From Syntrophaceae bacterium (GTDB lineage: Bacteria > Desulfobacterota > Desulfomonilia > Desulfomonilales > Desulfomonilaceae), in assembly GCA_014874425.1 (NCBI GenBank), contig JACWAG010000467.1, positions 1 through 8,721 of the forward strand: 8,721 nt of DNA, given 5' to 3'. Positions 1 through 5,878 of the stretch are shown here, one piece after another. Position 1 is the first letter of the stretch. Each line of letters begins with the position of its first letter. The translations under genes and the position numbers were made by a program. Under the pieces are notes generated by a model. That model was not told the DNA's origin. It was given only the letters and a program-made list of their open reading frames with translations, and ran no database searches.

Positions 1-359
1 GTAATAAGTGGGTTAGCGTTGAGTTCTATGGCCGTGTTGCATCCGATCACCGTGAACAGAGCAAGTCCAAACGCGTCCGCTACATTCAGGTGTTGGAACG
101 GAATGTCGGTTAAACAGTGAAAACTGACGTAAATGAAAGTCAAGATACCCGCAATTACTGCTATCACAAGTCCAGACGAGTCAGTTACCCAGTTGACCGG
201 ATGTACTCCAAGGCAAAGGTCGCGCAACGTGCCGCCACCTATAGCGGTCAACACTGCGGCAACGACAACCCCGAACAGGTCCATTCCTTTACGGGCGGCG
301 GCCAAGGACCCTCCAATTGCAAAAATCGCCGTTCCAAGGAGATTCAGATAATAAACCAT
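1..359 (-). CDS. TRIC/UPF0126 family membrane channel protein (N-terminal part, runs off left edge)
   Basis: I translated this frame by hand; it is open from an ATG at 359 to the left edge (119 residues, no stop). It begins MVYYLNLLGTAIFAIGGSLA and contains GGGTLRDLCLG and PVNWV. Later it has DAFGLALFTVIG, which starts the second repeat. These are the hallmark motifs of the UPF0126/TRIC family (YicG-like), inner-membrane proteins of about 200 residues built from two three-helix repeats; related proteins are described as cation channels or glycine transporters. The visible part covers the first repeat and the start of the second. An SD (AAGGAG, 371-376 on the complement) lies 11 bases before the ATG, slightly long. 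The gene is divergent from the lysine-rich protein gene. The substrate cannot be told from sequence. Family assignment is firm; function is not. Confidence 0.88.
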   Translation of the reverse strand, partial: MVYYLNLLGTAIFAIGGSLAAARKGMDLFGVVVAAVLTAIGGGTLRDLCLGVHPVNWVTDSSGLVIAVIAGILTFIYVSFHCLTDIPFQHLNVADAFGLALFTVIGCNTAIELNANPLI

Positions 360-606
360 TGCAAAAGGCGCTCCTTACTAAAGAGTTGCCGAGCTGATCA
401 TTTCATATAATTCGTTCTACAGAATACTGCGAAAACTCTCATATAGCTATTTATCTTGGTCCATTAACGCAAAGAGGCGGTCGCTCTAGTAAGCGCCTTG
501 AAGTAAGCTCAATCCGCTCAGAAAATTCCGCTATAAAGAAGTTGTTGATTTTTTTGTGTTATTTCTGATAGAATATGATCAAATCCATGTATTCAGGAGA
601 ATTGTG
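360..606. promoter_or_regulatory. Divergent intergenic region with imperfect inverted repeat
   Basis: This 247-base spacer separates the TRIC-type gene (minus) from the lysine-rich protein gene (plus). It holds an imperfect inverted repeat. Arm one (365-385) reads AAGGCGCTCCTTACTAAAGAG; arm two (484-499), read on the complement, is AAGGCGCTTACTAGAG, the same word with a few bases missing. Arm one contains the SD of the TRIC-type gene. A 7-base direct repeat AGTAAGC (488-494 and 502-508) starts inside arm two and recurs 14 bases on. I found no supported small gene here. A regulatory role is inference. Confidence 0.35.
545..574 (+). promoter_or_regulatory. Candidate sigma70-type promoter of the lysine-rich protein gene
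   Basis: TTGATT (545-550) and TAGAAT (569-574) are separated by 18 bases and match the -35 and -10 consensus at 4/6 and 5/6. Transcription would start near 581. This leaves a leader of about 26 bases before the ATG at 607 and places the possible GTG at 556 upstream of the transcript, which supports the 607 start. Confidence 0.45.
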
Positions 607-1074
607 ATGCGATATCTTCTAGCGTCGCTACTCTGCGTAGCCGCATTGTTCGCATTTTCTTCAAACAGTTTGGCGGTTGGGGTTTATACTCCTGGGCAAG
701 AGAGGTGTGATTGCTCTCCGTTAGTTCAACGAGGTGTCATTCCTGACACCTGGAACAAGCTTACGGAAGCGCTTTTGATACCTCAAATTTCATGGGCGAT
801 CGACAGGCTGACCATTGAAGCCAAGGCCGTGATAAGTCAGTTCGGGCAGCCACCATCTAATGAAATTTCGGAAATTTCAGCAGCCAAGGAAGCTAAGGAA
901 CTCAAGGATGAACCGCCTCCTCTGGTAAAGGAGAAAATAAAGAAGGTCGGCAAGAAAAAGAAGAAACCGGCAATTAACTCTTCAAAAAAAGTTGCGAAGA
1001 AAACGAAAAAGGCTGAGACAAAAAACGCCAAGCCGGCGAAAAAAAGAATAAAGGCCCCTTTGAAGGCGCTATAA
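607..1074 (+). CDS. Exported small protein with lysine-rich (histone H1-like) tail, unknown function
   Basis: 155 residues, not recognised as a named family. I start it at ATG 607 because AGGAG (595-599) lies 7 bases upstream and the N-terminus becomes a clean signal peptide: MRY, a hydrophobic core to about residue 18, then a plausible cleavage site after SLA (residue 23). The in-frame GTG at 556 has no SD and would spoil the signal. The mature protein has a CDC motif (Cys34, Cys36) and a short region that could be helical (about 48-80). An acidic/proline linker (about 86-107) follows. Residues 108-155 contain 21 lysines out of 48, including a run of five, with Ala/Pro interspersed as in histone H1-like tails. 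Those are normally cytoplasmic DNA binders, whereas this one looks exported, so an envelope or polyanion-binding role is possible (inference). The tail is low complexity, so homology searches with it will mislead. Confidence 0.75.
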   Translation: MRYLLASLLCVAALFAFSSNSLAVGVYTPGQERCDCSPLVQRGVIPDTWNKLTEALLIPQISWAIDRLTIEAKAVISQFGQPPSNEISEISAAKEAKELKDEPPPLVKEKIKKVGKKKKKPAINSSKKVAKKTKKAETKNAKPAKKRIKAPLKAL

Positions 1075-1084
1075 ATTGATGGTG

Positions 1085-1106
1085 AAATCCGGTGTCACCG
1101 TGATTT
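1085..1106. terminator. Possible weak terminator hairpin between convergent genes
   Basis: AAATCCGG (1085-1092) pairs with CCG (1098-1100) and GATTT (1102-1106), with one bulged T and a five-base loop. On the plus strand it is followed by GTTTCTTCTTC, only moderately T-rich. It sits between the plus stop (1074) and the minus gene end and covers the minus stop codon. It could serve the plus gene; as an intrinsic terminator for the minus gene it is poor. Confidence 0.35.
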
Positions 1107-2036
1107 GTTTCTTCTTCGTTTGGAGGAGGGTTTCCTCCTCCACTTGCGCTGGAACCAGAAACCCTGTTCTGGTTTTATTCTTAGCCAGGATTCGAACAGA
1201 TCATGAAACTTTTGACTTAGGGCGGTGAGATCGGCTTTACGATCACCCGTAGGCTCAAATTCCATATCTGGCCCCAGAGTAGACACGTAATTCCCGTCAT
1301 CCAGACGATATGTGCAAATAGGAAGTATCCTGGCATTTCCGTCAATTGTCAGGCGAGCGAAAACTTCATTAGCCGGAGCAGGGGTCCCGAAGTAATCTAC
1401 AAAAATCCCCCGTTCGGCGTCTCCTCTTTGGTCGGCAAGCATCGCAAGCAATCCTCCATTTCTAAGAAGTTCTATGAGATCTTTGACCACACCTTTATGG
1501 GGAAACGTCTTTATTGCGGCGTCCTTTCCAGCCCGGCTGAACAGGTAACGGGTGAGAAACGGATTTTTTAAACCAGTTGCGAATAGATTGGTTTTAAAAC
1601 CAAGAAACTTTGTAGTTGCGGCGCTTACTTCAAAACAACCAAAGTGTGATGTGAGAAGGCAAATCCCGTGATTGCCAGGCATCAACGCGAGGTCATAATC
1701 CAGCTTACCCTTAAGTATAATCCGTTTAGCCATTTCTTCCTGGGTCCATCGTCTTATAAGAAAAAACTCTACAATTAAAAGACCAAGGTGTTCGAAACTT
1801 TTTATGGCTGTCTTTCGAATCCATTTTGGGGATTCCTCTTTTCCAAAGGCGATAGTCAGGTTCTCCATTACTGCTTCCCGGCGATCGGAAGATACAGTCC
1901 AAGCAACTCTGCCGAGAAATCTCCCGAAAGCTCTGGCCCAAGATTCCGGAACAATATTAAGAGCGTTTTCTACGAATATTACCAGCAGATATACTAAATA
2001 ATCGACAATGAGTGAAAAGGTTAACCGTCTAGGCAT
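1095..2036 (-). CDS. Lysophospholipid/lipid A late acyltransferase (LpxL/HtrB-type)
   Basis: 313 residues, the usual size for this family (about 300). These membrane-bound enzymes transfer a fatty acyl chain from acyl-ACP onto a lipid A precursor or related lipid at the inner face of the cytoplasmic membrane. Visible: a hydrophobic N-terminal anchor (about 8-30); the catalytic H-x4-E box in LLTSHFGCFE (His131, Glu136); ADQRGD (201-206) and VDYFGTPAPA (213-222), which fit the conserved DQ...FFG..A block; and KPEQGFWFQRKW (288-299), the C-terminal PEQ.xW signature. The last 15 residues are strongly basic. ATG 2036 has GGAG (2043-2046) 6 bases upstream. No other LPS gene is adjacent, so the acceptor (lipid A, ornithine lipid or another) is open. 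Family call is strong; exact substrate is inference. Confidence 0.9.
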   Translation of the reverse strand: MPRRLTFSLIVDYLVYLLVIFVENALNIVPESWARAFGRFLGRVAWTVSSDRREAVMENLTIAFGKEESPKWIRKTAIKSFEHLGLLIVEFFLIRRWTQEEMAKRIILKGKLDYDLALMPGNHGICLLTSHFGCFEVSAATTKFLGFKTNLFATGLKNPFLTRYLFSRAGKDAAIKTFPHKGVVKDLIELLRNGGLLAMLADQRGDAERGIFVDYFGTPAPANEVFARLTIDGNARILPICTYRLDDGNYVSTLGPDMEFEPTGDRKADLTALSQKFHDLFESWLRIKPEQGFWFQRKWRRKPSSKRRRNKSR

Positions 2037-2061
2037 CAGCTACTCCAGGAATCAATATGAG

Positions 2062-2084
2062 CGCCCAAATTAGCACATTGGGCG
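2062..2084. other. 7-bp hairpin in the leader of the acyltransferase gene
   Basis: CGCCCAA (2062-2068) and TTGGGCG (2078-2084) form a perfect 7-bp stem with a 9-base loop. It lies 25 bases upstream of the ATG at 2036, inside the leader expected from the promoter below. There is no adjacent T-run, so it is not an intrinsic terminator. It may affect mRNA stability or be a protein site, or be chance. Confidence 0.35.
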
Positions 2085-2098
2085 TGTTCGACACAAAT

Positions 2099-2111
2099 GT
2101 TAATAATTAAC
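2099..2111. promoter_or_regulatory. Perfect 6+1+6 palindrome, candidate operator
   Basis: GTTAAT-A-ATTAAC is a perfect dyad around one central base. It overlaps the end of the predicted -10 box and the expected start point of the acyltransferase promoter on the minus strand, a position where a bound repressor would block transcription. I cannot name the regulator. The surrounding sequence is AT-rich, which raises the chance of a coincidental palindrome. Confidence 0.4.
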
Positions 2112-2138
2112 TATAATAATTCACATATTACCTTTGAA
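2110..2138 (-). promoter_or_regulatory. Candidate promoter of the acyltransferase gene
   Basis: Read on the complement, TTCAAA (2138-2133) and TATAGT (2115-2110) are 17 bases apart and match the sigma70 -35 and -10 consensus at 4/6 and 5/6. The start point would fall near 2103, giving a leader of roughly 67 bases that carries the 2062-2084 hairpin. A TATAAT also lies on the plus strand at 2112-2117 but has no good -35 partner. Confidence 0.35.
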
Positions 2139-2152
2139 ATTATAACCAAGTT

Positions 2153-2168
2153 GTGATTGATCATACAC
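2153..2168. promoter_or_regulatory. Imperfect dyad centred on TGATCA
   Basis: GTGATTGATCATACAC is symmetric at 12 of 16 positions (GTG..TGATCA..CAC). It lies upstream of the acyltransferase promoter and between the two divergent genes, so it could be a regulator site. I compared it with CRP (TGTGA-N6-TCACA) and FNR (TTGAT-N4-ATCAA) spacing and it fits neither. Confidence 0.22.
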
Positions 2169-2217
2169 TTGTGGTCCCGCGTTGGGAAAGAGATATTCGG
2201 CCGTCCATTAAAGCGCA

Positions 2218-2246
2218 TTGAAACACATGGTTGAATCAGGTATCGT
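2218..2246 (+). promoter_or_regulatory. Candidate promoter of the TPR lipoprotein gene
   Basis: TTGAAA (2218-2223, 5/6) and TATCGT (2241-2246, 4/6) are separated by exactly 17 bases, 36 bases before the ATG at 2283. A small CCTGA/TCAGG hairpin (2252-2256 with 2264-2268) follows near the expected start of the transcript. Confidence 0.35.
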
Positions 2247-2282
2247 AGCGCCCTGAATATAAATCAGGATTGATCTCTCCGA

Positions 2283-3119
2283 ATGGTCCTATTGTTGCTT
2301 ATTGATAAAGGACAAATCTCGAAATTGGTCACGTTCATTAGCAGGCTCTGCTTTCTGAGCTGTGTTCTGCTATTGTCAGTTGGCTGTTCGAAGAAGATTG
2401 TCCTCCAAAAATCAGTCTTTGATTTTGATAATCTATCTTTTGAGCAACCGGAAAGTTCCAACGAGGATTTGAAAGAAAAAGGGATAAGGCTAGCGCGTGA
2501 GAAGACGTTCCCTGAAGCTATAGAATGTTTAAAGAAATATACTGAAACAGAACCTAAAGACTTTTCGGCCTTTAACGCTATGGCCATAAGTTATAAAAAC
2601 ATTGGCGATTTTGCTCAGGCAATGAAATACTTCGAAAAAGCCCTGAACCTGACTACTGTTCCTGAAGAACGGGCCAAGATACTTGCCAACATTGGGAATC
2701 TCTATTATTTAACAGCCAAGTATCAAGCTGCGCTGGGTTTCTACAAGGAAGCCGCATCCGAATTTGACAGGAACCCAATGTACATGATTCTAATAGCCAG
2801 GACTTTTGTTGTCCTGGGAGATTACGACCGAGCCAGGAAGGTCCTTGCCGTAGTTGACGGGAAATCATTGAAGACTGATGATTTAGAAAACGGCGAGGAT
2901 CGTGGACTGAACAACTACTTACTGGCCGAAATTTACACTGGTTTAAATGACGAAAAGGACGTTTATGGGAATCTAGCTGCTGCGCTTAAAGCCAATCCCA
3001 TAAGGTTTTCGGCCAAATTGCGCCAGGACATGAAAGATGAAAAGAACCTTTTTTACACTTTGCAGGGTGACAGACGAATAGAAAAAATGCTTGCCCGCTA
3101 TACCGGGCAGACGAAGTAA
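2283..3119 (+). CDS. TPR-repeat lipoprotein
   Basis: 278 residues from ATG 2283. The N-terminus has a hydrophobic stretch ending in a lipobox LSVGC with Cys35, followed by SKK, so it is probably lipidated and anchored on the periplasmic side of a membrane. The rest is tetratricopeptide-like helix pairs at roughly 61-94, 95-126, 131-164, 166-190 and 209-239, for example AFNAMAISYKNIGDFAQAMK and NIGNLYYLTAKYQAALGFYK. TPR solenoids scaffold protein-protein contacts; the partner is unknown. Start is uncertain: ATG 2283 has AGGA 13 bases upstream, rather far. A TTG at 2325 (codon 15) follows AAAGGA by 12 bases and would give a textbook 21-residue lipoprotein signal. The kinase gene begins 120 bases downstream on the same strand, so cotranscription is possible but unproven. 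Confidence 0.82.
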   Translation: MVLLLLIDKGQISKLVTFISRLCFLSCVLLLSVGCSKKIVLQKSVFDFDNLSFEQPESSNEDLKEKGIRLAREKTFPEAIECLKKYTETEPKDFSAFNAMAISYKNIGDFAQAMKYFEKALNLTTVPEERAKILANIGNLYYLTAKYQAALGFYKEAASEFDRNPMYMILIARTFVVLGDYDRARKVLAVVDGKSLKTDDLENGEDRGLNNYLLAEIYTGLNDEKDVYGNLAAALKANPIRFSAKLRQDMKDEKNLFYTLQGDRRIEKMLARYTGQTK

Positions 3120-3239
3120 ACTTGTTTCGCCACTTTCGTGTTAAAATGAAAGACAAACATAAATATAGACCAATATTCAGCGGTTTAAGATAATAATGCG
3201 AATAGCCGTTATGGAACGATTTATGACCCGGAGGCGGGA

Positions 3240-4817
3240 GTGTTAAATAGTCCTATAAAAGACAGATTTGGAATGTTATTGGCTAGCGCCGGCCAGATGT
3301 ATTTTGAGGTCGATAGGGAATTCACAGTCACATACTCCAACGATTTGCTAAAGGAGGTCTTTGGTGATCCCAGTGGAAAGAAATGCTATGAATTTATATG
3401 CAAGGAATCCCACGTTTGTCGGGACTGTCCTATGGGCAAAGTCCTGCAGGGCGCTGACAGGGCGGTAATTGAAGAAGTCCGGTACGACAAGGATGGTATG
3501 CCGATCTGGCTGGAAAGCACGTCCACACCAATTAAGAATGATGCGGGTGAGATAATAGGCGCCGGTGAATTGTTTGTAGATGTTACGCAGAGAAAACGCG
3601 ACCTCGGGTGGATTAGAGATTCCGAGAGATTGTATAGAAACCTGGTAGAACAGTCACCTGATGTAATTTTTTCTTTAGACACTCAGGGAAAATTTACTTT
3701 CGTGAACCCCCAAGTAGAAAAATTTCTGTGTTATCCTGTTTCAAACGTCCTGGATACCCCCCTGAAGGATTATGTCGCTCCTGAAGATAGATCCAGGCTT
3801 GAGGGTATCTCAGAACTTGAACCTGAATCAATTTGGGATGAAGAAGTTGCTGTGATTGACGCCGATGGCGCGCGTAAATACGCTAGAATCAGGATGAAAG
3901 TCTCATTTAATGAGACTGACGCTATTCTTGGTTTCGACGGCGTGATGCGAGACAGAACAGTTCGCCGCAAACTGGAAGAAGAATTGAAGGCGTCCAGGGC
4001 GGCCCTTGTTGAAAAGATAAAAATAATTGACGAACTTTATGAGCATATAGTTGAATCCGGTAAGTGCAAAGCCATTGAGGACCACACAGCGGAGGTGGCC
4101 CATGAGCTTCGTCAACCTCTTGCCATAGTAGGGGGGTTTGCCCGCAGGCTGGCCAAATCGATCGAGGGGGAGGTCACCGTTGATCTGGATCGGCAAAAAC
4201 AATACATAAATATAATAATATCCGAGATACAGAGACTGGAAAAAATACTTGACCGCCTAATAGAATTTACCAAAAGGGACAGTATAAAGTTTCAGAAAAT
4301 TAATCCAAATGAGTTGATCAAATACATTATCGGTATAACCGAGAGTCGGGTCGCTGAAAAGAACATACGTCTCAATGTTAATCTCGGTCCAGAAATAGGT
4401 GATATCCCCCTCGATCCGGGCCGCTTTCAACAGTTGGCGCTAAACCTGCTATCCAATGCAATTGACGCTTCGCCAAGAGGCGGTGTCATCGACCTGGAAA
4501 CTGGCGTTTCAATTCCGAGCGACAGGGCCCTAAAAATAGGCGCCCTTGATTCAGCGATATTCTTTGAAATGAAGATACGTAACAACGGTCCGGTCATTCC
4601 ACCTGAAACCCTCCAGAATGTGTTCAACCCATTTTTCACAACCAAGGAGCACGGAACAGGCTTGGGTCTTACTGTGAGCAAGAAGATAGTGGAAGATCAC
4701 GGCGGGTCGATCTCAGTCAAATCAGATGAGGACGGTACCGCCTTCACCATATGGCTCCCCTTGAAGGAAATACCGAGCACACGAAAGGACTTTTGTCTCT
4801 TTCAGGCGAATCCTTGA
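3240..4817 (+). CDS. Cytoplasmic PAS-PAS sensor histidine kinase (orphan)
   Basis: 525 residues from GTG 3240, chosen because GGAGG (3230-3234) lies 5 bases upstream. Order: PAS 1 (about 10-118), with a CYEFIC...CRDCP element (Cys49, 54, 60, 63) common in a PAS subgroup; PAS 2 (about 125-245); a coiled-coil linker (245-275); the HisKA H-box AEVAHELRQPL with phosphoacceptor His288; and a HATPase domain with N-box LNLLSNAIDA (Asn406), FFTTKEHGTGLGL (G2 box 472-477) and a C-terminal GG(S)I element. No membrane segment is seen, so it should sense an internal signal. Oddity: the G1 box, normally DxGxG, reads NNGPVI (448-453), so the adenine-contacting Asp is Asn and the second Gly is Val. Such variants exist in active kinases, so loss of activity is not implied. 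No response regulator is adjacent. The role is inference; the family is certain. Confidence 0.93.
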   Translation: MLNSPIKDRFGMLLASAGQMYFEVDREFTVTYSNDLLKEVFGDPSGKKCYEFICKESHVCRDCPMGKVLQGADRAVIEEVRYDKDGMPIWLESTSTPIKNDAGEIIGAGELFVDVTQRKRDLGWIRDSERLYRNLVEQSPDVIFSLDTQGKFTFVNPQVEKFLCYPVSNVLDTPLKDYVAPEDRSRLEGISELEPESIWDEEVAVIDADGARKYARIRMKVSFNETDAILGFDGVMRDRTVRRKLEEELKASRAALVEKIKIIDELYEHIVESGKCKAIEDHTAEVAHELRQPLAIVGGFARRLAKSIEGEVTVDLDRQKQYINIIISEIQRLEKILDRLIEFTKRDSIKFQKINPNELIKYIIGITESRVAEKNIRLNVNLGPEIGDIPLDPGRFQQLALNLLSNAIDASPRGGVIDLETGVSIPSDRALKIGALDSAIFFEMKIRNNGPVIPPETLQNVFNPFFTTKEHGTGLGLTVSKKIVEDHGGSISVKSDEDGTAFTIWLPLKEIPSTRKDFCLFQANP

Positions 4818-4884
4818 TCTGAGAAACTTCAATAGAAAGCGCTGAGAAGCACAGACTTTTCTAATAACAGGCAGCCATCTGAAC

Positions 4885-5778
4885 CTATTTCAACAGGTTC
4901 GAGAGCGCTGATTTGATGTCGGGGAAAATGAAAGAAAACCCGTGTTTCTGGAGTTTTCCCGGAACAACCCTTTGGCCTTTCAGGATGACGGACCCAAATT
5001 CCCCCATAGCCAGACTCACGATGAATCCAGGCGCAGGCATAAAAGAGGGCCTTCCCAAGATCTTACCGATTTCTTTTGCAAGGTCTCCATTTCTTATTGG
5101 CTCTGGGGCGCACAAGTTTACCGGCCCATGAATCTCTTTATTTTCGGCTGCAAATAATGCTGCCCTACACAGATCGATAATGTGTATCCATGACATCCAC
5201 TGACGTCCGCTTCCAATGGGTCCGCCCGCGAAGAACTTAAAGGGTCTGATCATTTGGGCCAACGCTCCACCATCCCGGCCTAGTACTACCCCGAATCTGG
5301 TTATAACTACTCTTGCGCCTTTGTTGGACGCTTTCAAGGCTTCATTTTCCCAATCAACCGAGAGTTGAGCAAGAAAGTCATTGCCTGGTCCTGATGACTC
5401 ATCAAGTTCCTCATCTTCAGTCCTGCCATAATAACCAACCGCTGACGCGCTCAACAACGTCGCGTTGCCGGTCATTGCATCCACAAGGTTTCTGGTAGTG
5501 TTGATGCGGCTGTCTCTAAGTAACTTCTTATAATCTTTATCCCATCTACGGAAAATATTGGCCCCGGCCAAATTTATGAACAGATCATAATTGTCAAGGG
5601 CCTCCTGCCATTTACCCTGCTTGGTTGATTCTCCAATAACCACAGTGACCTCTTTGGGAAGTCCAGTCGCCTTTGAAGGATTTCGGACCAGAGCAAAAAC
5701 CTTATGTCCGGATTCAATGAGGAATCGGGCCAGATTGGTTCCGACAAATCCGTTTGCGCCGGTTACAAATATATTCAT
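4885..5778 (-). CDS. TIGR01777-type NAD(P)-binding oxidoreductase (YfcH/SulA-like epimerase family)
   Basis: 297 residues, full length for the family. The N-terminal Rossmann motif GANGFVG (7-13) binds NAD(P). NLAGANI (69-75), SAVGYYG (112-118) and GPIGSGRQWMSWIH (186-199) are diagnostic of the TIGR01777 group. The C-terminal part (about 255-290) has GE, LKGQRVVPGKL and GFSFIFPD in the expected order (the DUF1731-like end). The group belongs to the extended short-chain dehydrogenase/epimerase superfamily, but its substrate is generally unknown. I start at ATG 5778 because AGAGGG lies 8 bases upstream; the TTG at 5796 merely overlaps that SD. It follows the FKBP gene by 100 bases and may be read from it or from its own promoter. 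A 6-bp hairpin (GAACCT/AGGTTC, 4881-4900) overlaps the stop but has no T-run. Confidence 0.92.
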   Translation of the reverse strand: MNIFVTGANGFVGTNLARFLIESGHKVFALVRNPSKATGLPKEVTVVIGESTKQGKWQEALDNYDLFINLAGANIFRRWDKDYKKLLRDSRINTTRNLVDAMTGNATLLSASAVGYYGRTEDEELDESSGPGNDFLAQLSVDWENEALKASNKGARVVITRFGVVLGRDGGALAQMIRPFKFFAGGPIGSGRQWMSWIHIIDLCRAALFAAENKEIHGPVNLCAPEPIRNGDLAKEIGKILGRPSFMPAPGFIVSLAMGEFGSVILKGQRVVPGKLQKHGFSFIFPDIKSALSNLLK

Positions 5779-5798
5779 GGTCGTGTCCCTCTCCAAAG

Positions 5799-5804
5799 AT
5801 TATA
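5799..5804 (-). promoter_or_regulatory. Perfect -10 hexamer upstream of the TIGR01777 oxidoreductase gene
   Basis: TATAAT on the complement lies 20 bases before the ATG at 5778. The sequence 16-18 bases upstream (ATATTT, TATATT or TTATAT on the complement) is a poor -35, and transcription would begin about 14 bases before the ATG, right at the SD. It could be a weak internal promoter or chance in an AT-rich spacer. Confidence 0.25.
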
Positions 5805-5864
5805 GGGATTGAGGTCATTGAAATATAAATTGCCGGAGAAAATGGACTAAATTTTTTGTTTAAA

Positions 5865-5876
5865 GCCGCCGCCGCC
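5865..5876. repeat. (GCC)4 trinucleotide tract flanked by inverted TAAAG/CTTTA
   Basis: Four GCC units sit just downstream of the FKBP stop codon, bracketed by TAAAG (5861-5865) and CTTTA (5877-5881). On the minus-strand mRNA this could form a 5-bp stem with an all-GC loop, but it is followed by A-rich rather than U-rich sequence, so it is not a standard terminator. Confidence 0.4.
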
Positions 5877-5878
5877 CT

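Noticed and set aside
117..410. Plus-strand open frames of 97 and 72 codons near the left edge
   Set aside because: They lie opposite the TRIC-type gene, whose minus frame gives recognisable family motifs; the plus frames show no family-like sequence or proper SD.
556..606. GTG 556 as start of the lysine-rich protein
   Set aside because: No SD, overlaps the predicted promoter, and would bury the signal peptide behind 17 polar/mixed residues.
937..1040. Lysine-codon-rich stretch as a tandem DNA repeat
   Set aside because: The A/G richness follows from lysine codons; I see no repeated unit of constant length.
2152..2167. TGTGATTGATCATACA as a CRP or FNR site
   Set aside because: The left half resembles CRP but the right half does not, and the true axis of symmetry is offset from the CRP spacing; FNR half-sites also fail.
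3147..3194. A 15-codon ATG frame between the TPR lipoprotein and the kinase
   Set aside because: Too short, no SD and no recognisable feature; there is no reason to call it a leader peptide.
4881..4900. GAACCT/AGGTTC hairpin between the kinase and oxidoreductase genes as a terminator
   Set aside because: Perfect 6-bp stem, but no T-run on either strand, and it overlaps the oxidoreductase stop codon; kept only as a remark in that gene's entry.
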